From JBKCUI01 sp052161605 (lineage in GTDB: Bacteria; Planctomycetota; Planctomycetia; Pirellulales; Pirellulaceae), in the NCBI GenBank assembly GCA_052161605.1, contig CP197409.1: a stretch of 64,000 nt of DNA; one strand, written 5' to 3'. The position numbers and the translations under genes are program-made. The first letter of the stretch is position 1, and each line of letters opens with the position of its first letter. This document shows, one piece after another, positions 27,012 to 35,421 of the stretch. The notes under the pieces were generated by a model that was not told the DNA's origin, ran no database searches, and saw only the letters and a list, made by a program, of their open reading frames with translations.

Positions 27012-29327
27012 TTACTCTGGGAACAAGGCCACCCCGCCGTATCCGACAATGCGAGAGGTATCCCCGCCTTGCATTGCGCTGTTCGAATAGGCGATTTTCT
27101 CGACCCGAAATGGTTTGTTCAATCGCTGTAGAGTCTTCATAACGATCGCGGCAGGCACGACTCCGCACATGCTGATATTATGCTTGCGACACGTTTCCAG
27201 AAGATACTCAGCATCACCCGTCACCATAGCTTCCAACGCCATTTCATCTCGACGGCGATTCTCTTCTTCCGGCTGAAAGTGATTCAAGTCACTGGAAATG
27301 ACCAAGAGGGGCATCTCGGGGAGATCGGCCAGCACACTCGCCAACTGCTCGCTGAACTTGTTGATCTCTGCCATTGAGGCACCATGCAGTACAATCGCAG
27401 AAATCAGAGGCTTCTCCTGCGATCCCAACTCTTCAACCAATGGCAATAAGACCTCGATCGCATGCTCTCCCGCATGAGCAGAAGCATCAAGTTCAATCCC
27501 CTCGACCTTTTCCGCGATTGCTTTCACCAGTTCCTGGTCTGCCATAAAAGGCTCAGCGTTCGGCATGTTCCAAGCGGAACAAGGAGCGACGGCCCAGTCC
27601 GGACCGTTGTTGGTATGTTTGGGACCGATAAACAATATCGACTTCGGAATTTCAACACGCGACCAAACATCCACCGCCGTTTGTCCGCTGAATCGAAGTC
27701 CTGCGTGCGGAGACATAATGGCGAGAGCTTTTTGTTTTTCCGCTGACGGTGTGTTCTTCATTAGCGATTGAATTACCTCACTCCGCACTTCTTTGCTCTC
27801 TGGATAGAAAACTTTTGCCATGGCAGGCGGACGTGGGAAATCCCGCGTGTCAGGTTGTGAAGCATTCGAGACCAAGAGACTGGACAAGGTCGAAATGCAT
27901 CCCATTGAGAACACCGCTTGCGGATTGCCACGAAGTCGAGAGAGGTTGGCTACTTCTTGCAGTAAAGCAACCGTTGAGGACTCTCCATGGAATCCGACGG
28001 CAACGCGGTTTCCAACAAACGTCAACAGCGTACGTTCTGTGGTGGAAACTTCGTCAAGCTCGCACTTGCTAAGTGTTTCTCGTAGCGCTTTGCCGTCCCA
28101 ATCGTCTGATTTGACGATCCCGTGATAAATCGGGTCAAAGAGGATCGTCAACTCGATGTCGACGGATGTGTTCTCGGGAAATCTGGCTTGCGAAAGAGTT
28201 CTCGCGACTTGCTTAGACATTTCAAAAAGACTGGCTTGTAAAGGAACACCAGGCCGCATGGATGTTTGAATCCAGCTTGCTAGAACTTGCTTGGTTTCGG
28301 CATCGTGAACAGTCACCACGATCCCATTAACCGTGCCATCCATGGCATCGAGTGCTACGTAGTTGGGGCTCATGCCCGAGTTCATTGCGATAATATTCTC
28401 GATCATGACCTGCTTGAGTCGCATCAAGCTTTGAATCGAGCCCGGTGCCTTAGCTGCGGGGATCGACTCGGGTAAATAATCCGGCTCGAACTTGCCCTCG
28501 ATGACTTTTGCCTCAAAGATTTCTAGAAGGGAGTCTGGTCTCTTCCACATATCGGCTAACAATTGCGATTTGCGACAGACAGCGTCCAGAAACTCTGCTG
28601 AACTCCAGCCTTGTTCCACGGCTACCGACGGGAGCAGCAAACCACGTGAATTGCCAAGTGTAAATCGTAGCCCATGTCGACCAACTTCGACCGCGGTGGC
28701 GCGATCCTCCGGTGAAACCTCAACCGGGATGGGAGCGGACAAGATAGAAACATCGAGATTCAAATAGGGCAACTCTCTAGGTGAGATCTGCGGAAGCCGA
28801 ACATCCTCCTTGGCAGTGCGTTCTGCCGATTCGGTGATGGCCTGTGCCAAAGGGGTGGGGGCTCCGAGAAGACCACAGCATCCGCGCAGATGCTCTCCTC
28901 GGGTGAGCGTCGTAAACATGCCGTGCACACATTGTTCCGCCAAGTCACCCAGCATCTCTGCCGCAGACATCTTCATCGGCCTTCCCAAAACTGTGGAGAC
29001 GAGGACCGACTGGGCTACTCGATGGATGAGTTGGCATTGCTCGTCCGTCAGGGCATCCCATGAGAGCATTGGCAGCTTGTTCAAAGTTGGCAGGGACACA
29101 GACACCTCGTTTGGCTCTAAGATTGGCAAGTTAATTGGCTTGATGGATGAGGAGGGAGGTATCGAAGTTCCCTCGTTGGTCAAAGATACCCGACTATTGC
29201 GAACCTGGTCGTCGGGAACCTGAAAACTGCCAATGTTTACTGGTGTGCGTTTCCTGCCCCATGCACCTGGGGCGCCAGAAAAACGGCCTGATTGTTTCGC
29301 TCCGCAAAATCGGCATGCTCCCTGCAC
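27012..29327 (-). CDS. AMMECR1-MEMO1 fusion protein with an AmrS C-terminal stub at its N-terminus
   Basis: 771 residues from GTG 29327. Residues 1-33, and the in-frame codons before the start (LIERDWYELGRYEL), match the C-terminal tail of AmmeMemoRadiSam radical SAM enzymes (WY-x3-RYEL, C-x2-CG, GRF, WG-x-KR-x-PV). A linker leads to an AMMECR1 domain (about 90-270; LRGCCGLLG, LPYLNLDVSILSAP). A weaker AMMECR1-like segment follows (about 300-400). The C-terminal MEMO1 domain (about 515-771) has SPHAGLRFSGQTA, GPKHT, SAHAGEHAIEVLLPLVEELG and SSDLNHF, the expected His/Asp metal-site residues. Function of the system is unknown. The true start is uncertain because the upstream part appears deleted; ATG 29069 is the first in-frame ATG. 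Confidence 0.8.
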   Translation of the reverse strand: MQGACRFCGAKQSGRFSGAPGAWGRKRTPVNIGSFQVPDDQVRNSRVSLTNEGTSIPPSSSIKPINLPILEPNEVSVSLPTLNKLPMLSWDALTDEQCQLIHRVAQSVLVSTVLGRPMKMSAAEMLGDLAEQCVHGMFTTLTRGEHLRGCCGLLGAPTPLAQAITESAERTAKEDVRLPQISPRELPYLNLDVSILSAPIPVEVSPEDRATAVEVGRHGLRFTLGNSRGLLLPSVAVEQGWSSAEFLDAVCRKSQLLADMWKRPDSLLEIFEAKVIEGKFEPDYLPESIPAAKAPGSIQSLMRLKQVMIENIIAMNSGMSPNYVALDAMDGTVNGIVVTVHDAETKQVLASWIQTSMRPGVPLQASLFEMSKQVARTLSQARFPENTSVDIELTILFDPIYHGIVKSDDWDGKALRETLSKCELDEVSTTERTLLTFVGNRVAVGFHGESSTVALLQEVANLSRLRGNPQAVFSMGCISTLSSLLVSNASQPDTRDFPRPPAMAKVFYPESKEVRSEVIQSLMKNTPSAEKQKALAIMSPHAGLRFSGQTAVDVWSRVEIPKSILFIGPKHTNNGPDWAVAPCSAWNMPNAEPFMADQELVKAIAEKVEGIELDASAHAGEHAIEVLLPLVEELGSQEKPLISAIVLHGASMAEINKFSEQLASVLADLPEMPLLVISSDLNHFQPEEENRRRDEMALEAMVTGDAEYLLETCRKHNISMCGVVPAAIVMKTLQRLNKPFRVEKIAYSNSAMQGGDTSRIVGYGGVALFPE

Positions 29328-29365
29328 TAGTTCGTATCGTCCTAATTCATACCAATCCCGCTCGA

Positions 29366-29557
29366 TCAGGAGCCAGTGCTCTTGCCATAGGTATCGAGAA
29401 TCATTTGATGGTTCTCAACTTTGCGAACGAAGCAGAACCCTCGGTCCCCTTCCTTCAGTTTGCATTGACGTGGGCACAAATCACACACGATACGATTCTG
29501 GATATCTGCAATAGATTTCCCTCCGTCTTCGCGGTGCCACCATTTCGCTGGAACCAT
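29366..29557 (-). pseudogene. N-terminal remnant of the AmmeMemoRadiSam radical SAM enzyme (AmrS)
   Basis: 63 codons: KWWH, then RIVCDLCPRQCKLKEGDRG, FCFVRKVENHQ and LDTYGKSTG, matching the conserved start of AmrS enzymes, then TGA. In intact enzymes this is followed by the radical SAM core with a C-x3-C-x2-C cluster loop. Here the text jumps within a few bases (around 29370-29378) to the enzyme's C-terminal tail in another frame. The core, roughly 250 residues, is missing. The downstream AMMECR1-MEMO1 frame continues directly from that tail, so the ancestor was probably one three-part polypeptide. Confidence 0.8.
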
Positions 29558-29859
29558 CTCAGCCAGTCCTTTTGTTTGCGAGTCCTGTTGCCTACTGATC
29601 GCTCAACTTGTTCATTATAACAACCTATTTTGTGTCGGCTTTCACCATAACCCAATAGCTAGCACTGTGACGGCAAGGCTAGGGCTCGAACCTGTCTTTA
29701 CCTGTCGTGTTTAGCTCGCTACAAGACGGTAAGGACGGCTTAGAACCTACTTTTTACTCTTCGCTCAGGTTTGAGGAACTTACCGAGCAAAAACGGGAGG
29801 ATTGTTTGCAACCGTGTCATGATCGCGACAAAGCCTCGCTGTTCTCGCTTAGGTCTCAC
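29558..29859. other. Gene-free stretch before the porin gene
   Basis: About 300 bp between the divergent AmrS remnant and the porin. No further coding frame is convincing on either strand. In-frame codons from 29707 precede the likely porin start but lack a signal-peptide character. No clear promoter or repeat was identified. Confidence 0.5.
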
Positions 29860-31290
29860 ATGGGGGCACTATGCAGTTGCGTGAGACCAAACCTATTGAT
29901 GGTTGCGGTCTTGTTAACTCTTGTGAGCCATACGCATGCGATTGCGCAGCTTGTGGATTCTCCGGTTGTAACGGACTCGGTCAAGTACCAACTGCCATCC
30001 GACACTGCTACTGTTTTTGGAGTTCCTCCATTACAAGATGAATTCCCATCTTTCTCCGACGCGTTGTCAGCGCTCGAAGTCCCCATTCTGAAGGATGATA
30101 CAGACCTCAAGCCTAAGGCGAAAAAACCATCTGCGGTTTTAACCGTTGAGATTCAGTCTGATGCAGTGTGGGTCAATCAAGACGACAACAATGTTTTGAC
30201 GGTTGGAGAGATTCCGGATGGTGCTTTTTTTCGTCGAGCGCGGTTTGGTATCTTCGGAGAGCTTTATGAAACAGTCGAGTATCGATTGGAGTTTGACTTT
30301 GCGGAGCCGGCTCGTCCGAGGTTTCTTGACAATTGGGTCGCGTTAACCAAAGTCCCTGTAATCAACAACGTGATCGTTGGGCACTTCTTTGAACCATTCA
30401 GCCTCGAGCGATACACTCCCAATCGATTCATTACCTTTACAGAACGCTCATTGGCTGACACGTTTGCTCCCGCTCGTAACATGGGGATGATGATGTACGG
30501 GAACGGATTCACCGAACGGGTCACCTGGGGAGCAGGTTTGTTTCGATCTGACAGCGATGACTATGGAGATGACGTGTCGTTCCGAAGCGGCTACGCGATG
30601 ACATTGCATAGCACATTTCTCGCATGGAACGAAGAGATCGATGAGCATAAGAGCCGGCTTCTTCACTTGGGAGGTTCCTACAGCTACCGCACACCCGGTG
30701 ATGATGGATTCCGTTACGCAGCACGCCCTAGTGCTAGGCTCCGTGAGCAGGGAGTTGGCGGAATCCCCAACTTTATTGATACCGGACCTTTGGTGGATGT
30801 GAGCTATGCGAATCTGTATGGATTGGAGGCATCTTGGGTGGAGGGCTCGCTGTCGCTTCAAAGTGAATTGATCACCTCGGTCGTATCTCGCCCTAACGAT
30901 CCGAACCCTGTGTTTCGAGGTGGATATGTCTATGGCAGCTGGTTCTTAACCGGTGAGGGACGATCCTATAGTCCCTCCAGTATTCTGGGCCGATTTCGAG
31001 AGGGAATCTTTCAGCGCATTAAGCCCAAGAGCAACTTGTACGATCGATCGATTGGAGATGGCTGGACCGGCCTCGGTGCCATCGAATTCGGTGTGCGATG
31101 GGCTTTCATTGATCTTAATGATGCCGGCATTCAAGGAGGGTACATGGAGGACATGACCTATGGAGTCAATTGGTACCTCAACCCCTTCACTCGCGCATCG
31201 TTTAATTACGTGCGGCCCAAACTTATCGATCCCGTTCGTGGCAAGAGCTACTCCGATATCTTCGTAGCTCGTCTGCAATTTGAGTTTTAA
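29860..31290 (+). CDS. OprO/OprP-type porin
   Basis: 476 residues from ATG 29860; this start gives a signal peptide (hydrophobic VRPNLLMVAVLLTLVSHTHAIAQ). Upstream ATG 29707 is in frame but would bury it. The mature part reads as an outer-membrane 16-strand barrel with alternating strands: EYRLEFDFAEPARPRFLDNWVAL, VIVGHFFEPFSLERY, WGAGLFRSD, LHLGGSYSYRTP, and a terminal ARLQFEF ending in Phe, the usual barrel end. The family includes phosphate/pyrophosphate-selective porins; no specificity is claimed here. It converges with gltX with 5 bp between stops. Confidence 0.85.
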   Translation: MGALCSCVRPNLLMVAVLLTLVSHTHAIAQLVDSPVVTDSVKYQLPSDTATVFGVPPLQDEFPSFSDALSALEVPILKDDTDLKPKAKKPSAVLTVEIQSDAVWVNQDDNNVLTVGEIPDGAFFRRARFGIFGELYETVEYRLEFDFAEPARPRFLDNWVALTKVPVINNVIVGHFFEPFSLERYTPNRFITFTERSLADTFAPARNMGMMMYGNGFTERVTWGAGLFRSDSDDYGDDVSFRSGYAMTLHSTFLAWNEEIDEHKSRLLHLGGSYSYRTPGDDGFRYAARPSARLREQGVGGIPNFIDTGPLVDVSYANLYGLEASWVEGSLSLQSELITSVVSRPNDPNPVFRGGYVYGSWFLTGEGRSYSPSSILGRFREGIFQRIKPKSNLYDRSIGDGWTGLGAIEFGVRWAFIDLNDAGIQGGYMEDMTYGVNWYLNPFTRASFNYVRPKLIDPVRGKSYSDIFVARLQFEF

Positions 31291-31295
31291 CGCGA

Positions 31296-32861
31296 TCAGC
31301 TGACCATGCCCAACACGCGTTTGATTCTCTGAATAGAACGTTCTTTGCCGAAAATCGTCAGGTAGTCGAAAATGGTGAGCCCAGACATTTTACCGGTTAG
31401 TGCGATCCGCATCCCCGCCATAAAGTTCCCCAGCTTGATTCCCTTTGACTCGACAAAGGCTTTGAGGATTGGCTCAAAGGCTAGCTGCTCCGTCGACTCG
31501 GCCTGTCTAATCAATTCGCAGAATTCTTGTATGGCAGAGCAGACTGCCTGATCGGATTTGAGCTTCTTTTCAAAACCGGCTTCGTCAATCAGAAATGCGT
31601 CGTCGGACGTGAACAATTCGTCGAACTGGAGAATATCTCCCGCCACTTTAACTCGATCCCCCGCTGCTTTCAGGATACCGGTTAAAGTGTCGGCAATCTC
31701 GCACGGTGGTGGCTCAGAAACCCAACCTGCTTTTTGCAGATACGGCAGTACCATCGCGACCTTCTTTTTCAAATCTAAATCGTTCATCCAGCGAGTCTGA
31801 AACGCAACCAGCTTCTGTGGATCAAACGAAGCGGGAGATTTGTTGACTCTTTCCAGTGAAAAGTGTCGAATCGCATCCTCCATGGTGAAGTGTTCCGTGC
31901 TGTCATCCAGAGACCAACCCAGGAGCAACAAGTAGTTCAGAATGGCTCCAGACAAGAAACCAACCTCACGATAGAAATCTACCACCACGGGATTGAACGT
32001 TTCGGGGGTCGTCTCCAATTGTGCACGTGCTGCGACGGTAGCTCCGAGTTGATTGAGAGCTGCAAAATCTTTCTGCTTCAGATACTTATCGAGCTTTCTC
32101 TTGCTCAGCTTGGCTGTCCCGCCAGGCTCCGCGACAAATGGTAGATGCGCATAAACAGGCAGGGCATAGCCGAGCGAGTTGGCTATAAAAATCTGACGAG
32201 GAGTATTTGGTAAATGCTCTACCGCCCTGACGACGTGCGTGATCTGAAAATCATAATCGTCCACCACGCTCGCCAAATGATAGAGGCACGTTCCATCAGT
32301 ACGCTGGATAACGTGGTCTTGTTCATCCTTCCATTCGAACGAACAAACTCCCCGGATGCGATCTTCGAATAGACAGCTACCCTCGCGAGGCATCTTGAGA
32401 CGCACCACCGCCTCTCTACCCTCTGCTCGAAACTGCGCCACCTTTTCTGGGGTGTCAGCCATCCACGTACGATCGTAGATGAAGGCCTTGCCAGCTGCCT
32501 CCGCTGCTGCACGCTGCTGGGCGAGTTCGTCTGTTGTTGCAAAATCGTAGTATGCGGCACCGGAATCGAGCAGTTGCTCGACCGCAGCCTGATAACGACC
32601 CAGCCGCTGCGATTGATAGTAGGGGGCAAACGGACCGTCAACCCCTGGCCCTTCGTCCCAGTCGAGCCCCAGCCAACGAAACCCATCTAGGATAGGTTTC
32701 AAAGCTGCCTCGACGTTGCGATTTTGGTCCGTATCGTCGATCCGAAGCAAAAACTGCCCACCAGCCTGTTTAGCAAGCAAATAGTTAAACAGGGCAGTTC
32801 GAACGCCTCCAATATGCAAATAACCGGTAGGGCTGGGGGCGAATCGAGTACGAACGGTCAT
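31296..32861 (-). CDS. gltX: Glutamyl-tRNA synthetase
   Basis: 521 residues, class I synthetase that charges tRNA(Glu). The HIGH motif is in FAPSPTGYLHIGGVRTALFNYLL at the N-terminus, and the KMSKS equivalent is KLSKRK near residue 250. The Rossmann core with IDDTDQNRN and the anticodon-binding C-terminal half are complete. Some bacterial GltX enzymes also charge tRNA(Gln); whether a GatCAB pathway exists cannot be seen here. It is a single gene; the divergent HtrA-like gene begins about 95 bp from its start. Confidence 0.95.
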   Translation of the reverse strand: MTVRTRFAPSPTGYLHIGGVRTALFNYLLAKQAGGQFLLRIDDTDQNRNVEAALKPILDGFRWLGLDWDEGPGVDGPFAPYYQSQRLGRYQAAVEQLLDSGAAYYDFATTDELAQQRAAAEAAGKAFIYDRTWMADTPEKVAQFRAEGREAVVRLKMPREGSCLFEDRIRGVCSFEWKDEQDHVIQRTDGTCLYHLASVVDDYDFQITHVVRAVEHLPNTPRQIFIANSLGYALPVYAHLPFVAEPGGTAKLSKRKLDKYLKQKDFAALNQLGATVAARAQLETTPETFNPVVVDFYREVGFLSGAILNYLLLLGWSLDDSTEHFTMEDAIRHFSLERVNKSPASFDPQKLVAFQTRWMNDLDLKKKVAMVLPYLQKAGWVSEPPPCEIADTLTGILKAAGDRVKVAGDILQFDELFTSDDAFLIDEAGFEKKLKSDQAVCSAIQEFCELIRQAESTEQLAFEPILKAFVESKGIKLGNFMAGMRIALTGKMSGLTIFDYLTIFGKERSIQRIKRVLGMVS

Positions 32862-32954
32862 GATAGGGAAATTTTCTCAAAAACGGGTTGGCAAAATATT
32901 GCGTAAATTGATACCAAAGGAGTTCGATTCCATCGAGAGGCGTTGTTTCTCCGA

Positions 32955-34121
32955 ATGGCTTATTTTCAACGGATTGTTGGTATGACTCGAAAATCGTTCG
33001 CTGGAATTGGTCTCATCCTTTTTGGTATGACCCTGGGAGCCTTTGTTCCCAGCGTGGTAAGATTGGGCCAAGCGATCGCTACTCCTCAAAATGATAGATC
33101 TTGGGATCCTTCAGGAAGTCATGCCATCTTGCCCGATGGTTTTGTTCCATCGAGCCAGGAGGAAGCGATTCATGTCGCCATATATGAGTCGGCAAATCGT
33201 AGCGTAGTCAATATCTCTACTACCTCGATCCGGCCCGAGACCCTTCTGCTAGCATCCGAAATTGCAGGCAACGGCAGTGGGATCGTGCTCGATCAACAAG
33301 GGCACATCCTGACCAATCATCACGTGGTGAGCGATTCTCAGAAAATTAGCGTCACTCTATTCAACGGCGAAGTTTATCCAGCGAGCTTGGTCGGGCAAGA
33401 CCCACATAACGATATCGCAGTCGTAAAGATCAATGCTCCTAACGAATCCCTTTTCCCGATCACTGTCGGCGATTCCAGCAACTTAAGGGTCGGGCAACAC
33501 ATCGTCGCTATCGGCAATCCGTTTGGGCTAGAACGGACCATGACCACTGGCATCATCAGCAGCTTGAACCGCCAAATCACCGCCAAGACTGGACGCAAGA
33601 TTCACTCGATCGTCCAAATCGATGCAGCTTTGAATCAAGGGAATTCTGGCGGTCCACTCCTCAACTCTCGAGGGGAATTGATCGGCATGAATACTGCGAT
33701 TGCGACCCGCAGTGGCGATAATGCAGGAATCGGTTTCGCAATCCCGATCAACACGATCAAGCGAGTTGTGAGTCAGCTGATTGAAACTGGTCGGGTTATC
33801 CGGCCCACAATAGGAATACTACAAGTCTTTGAGATCGATCGCGGCTTGCTTGTAGTAAATCTCACTCCGAATGGCCCCGCAGAAAAATCGGGAGTTGTTG
33901 GTTCCAAAATGGGACGCAAGAGGAATCGGCTGGGACTGACTGTAGAATTTGCAGATCATACGCAAGCGGACATCATCGTTGGGATAGACGAAAAGCGAGT
34001 AAAGAAAGCCGACGATTTACTGAGTGTGATTGAATCCAAACAGCCCGGCGACCAAGTTGTCTTGACCGTAGTAAGAGACAGGAACATCGTGCAAATTCCG
34101 ATTACCTTGTCAGGTGAGTAA
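32955..34121 (+). CDS. HtrA/DegP-type periplasmic serine protease with one PDZ domain
   Basis: 388 residues from ATG 32955; TTG 32943 and ATG 32982 are alternatives. An N-terminal hydrophobic anchor or signal (FAGIGLILFGMTLGAF) is followed by a trypsin-like domain with the full triad: His in LTNHHVVSD, Asp in PHNDIAVVKI and Ser in NQGNSGGPLLNS. One PDZ domain follows (about 290-388; TPNGPAEKSGVVG, DIIVGIDEKRVKKADDLLSVI). This is the DegS-like layout, one anchor and one PDZ. Its role is envelope protein quality control or stress signalling, by family. Confidence 0.92.
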   Translation: MAYFQRIVGMTRKSFAGIGLILFGMTLGAFVPSVVRLGQAIATPQNDRSWDPSGSHAILPDGFVPSSQEEAIHVAIYESANRSVVNISTTSIRPETLLLASEIAGNGSGIVLDQQGHILTNHHVVSDSQKISVTLFNGEVYPASLVGQDPHNDIAVVKINAPNESLFPITVGDSSNLRVGQHIVAIGNPFGLERTMTTGIISSLNRQITAKTGRKIHSIVQIDAALNQGNSGGPLLNSRGELIGMNTAIATRSGDNAGIGFAIPINTIKRVVSQLIETGRVIRPTIGILQVFEIDRGLLVVNLTPNGPAEKSGVVGSKMGRKRNRLGLTVEFADHTQADIIVGIDEKRVKKADDLLSVIESKQPGDQVVLTVVRDRNIVQIPITLSGE

Positions 34122-34140
34122 GCTCTCAATCAGATAATTT

Positions 34141-35421
34141 CTAAAATAGCGCAAAGGCTTTCGGGGTGGCGCAGCGACCGCGAGGAGTTCGAATGATGAG
34201 TTCACTCCTCAAAAGGAATGGTTCTACCTCATCCTCGAGCGTGTCGGCAGAAACACTCATGGTATGTGCAATATTCTCAACGCCAGCCGGCCCTCCCTGA
34301 AACACGTTGATCAAGGTCTGCAAATATCGCCGATCCTGCTTATCCAAACCGATCTCATCAATCCCCATCATGCTCAACGCCTTTTCTGTGACGGGACGTG
34401 TGATGACGCCATCGGATTTGCTCATGGCGTAATCTCTCACCCATAAAAAACGATTGTTCGCAATTCTAGGTGTGCCTCGAGCTCGTTTGGCAATTTCCTC
34501 TGCTGCATCTCGGTGCAACTCGACGTTCAGTTTGCGAGCATTTCTCCTTAAAATCTCGACCAGTTCATCCATTTCGTAATAACTGAGGTGCTGCCGGATG
34601 TGAAATCTGTCTCGCAACGGACCACTAAGCATCCCGGCACGAGTTGTTGCCCCAATTAATGTGAACGGTTGCAACGACAAGTTTAACGTACGAGCATTCA
34701 CACCTTCCCCGACCACAATGTCGATGCGAAAATCCTCCATCGCGGTATACAAAAACTCTTCGACCTGTTTCGGTAACCGATGAATCTCATCTATGAACAG
34801 AACCGAACCTCGCTCCAAATTGGTGAGGTAAGGAATCAGCTCCTTGGGGGCCTTGAGACTCGGGCCTGACGCCATCTCTACGTTGACACCCATCTCACGT
34901 GGGATACACGTTGCAAAAGTCGTTTTGCCTAAACCCGGTGGGCCATCAAACAGAATATGACCCAGCTGCTCATTGCGGCGTTTGGCTGCATCGATGGAGA
35001 TTTGTAGGACCTCCATGATATCGCGCTGACCGACCATGTCTGCAATTCGCTTTGGACGCAACCCAACATCGGTATCGCCAACATCGTGCTGCGTGGATGG
35101 ATCTGGTATCGAGTTGCTCTCGTCTATGGGCCTTTCGCCGATAGGTCCATCATCGAATTGGTCGTCATCGGGTGGATTCAGATCATCTCGCCCGGAGTTT
35201 TTTCCCATACGCGGCTGCCTAGAGCTGGTACCTTTCGGGCTCTTTGCCGACGATGCATCGACATCATCGGCGGTAATCTTTCTCTCCCTGACCACGATAC
35301 TCCTCCTTGGAATCGACTGCTTGCGATCCCTAAGCCCCAGAATTGACCGGAGCCCAGAATCGACTGGGATGCGTTCGCGAGGCCTACTGTCCTTGACCGC
35401 GAGAGAATCCAGGTTTGCCAT
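34141..35421 (-). CDS. ruvB: Holliday junction branch-migration helicase RuvB, N-terminally extended
   Basis: 426 residues; RuvB is usually about 340. The AAA+ core starts near residue 118 (LRPKRIADMVGQRDIMEVLQ) and has Walker A GPPGLGKTT, Walker B VLFIDEIHRL, sensor IGATTRAGMLSGPLRDRF and the C-terminal winged helix ending RTPRGRCATPKAFALF. The extra roughly 115 residues are polar, Ser/Asp/Arg-rich and probably disordered. The ATG at 35421 overlaps the 3' end of icd by 38 bp; ATG 35208 would shorten the extension. RuvA and RuvC are not in the window. It partners RuvA in migrating Holliday junctions. Confidence 0.93.
   Translation of the reverse strand: MANLDSLAVKDSRPRERIPVDSGLRSILGLRDRKQSIPRRSIVVRERKITADDVDASSAKSPKGTSSRQPRMGKNSGRDDLNPPDDDQFDDGPIGERPIDESNSIPDPSTQHDVGDTDVGLRPKRIADMVGQRDIMEVLQISIDAAKRRNEQLGHILFDGPPGLGKTTFATCIPREMGVNVEMASGPSLKAPKELIPYLTNLERGSVLFIDEIHRLPKQVEEFLYTAMEDFRIDIVVGEGVNARTLNLSLQPFTLIGATTRAGMLSGPLRDRFHIRQHLSYYEMDELVEILRRNARKLNVELHRDAAEEIAKRARGTPRIANNRFLWVRDYAMSKSDGVITRPVTEKALSMMGIDEIGLDKQDRRYLQTLINVFQGGPAGVENIAHTMSVSADTLEDEVEPFLLRSELIIRTPRGRCATPKAFALF

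Noticed and set aside
29147..29620. 157-codon + strand frame across the AmrS remnant
   Set aside because: Antisense to conserved AmrS and AMMECR1 segments; no similarity seen.
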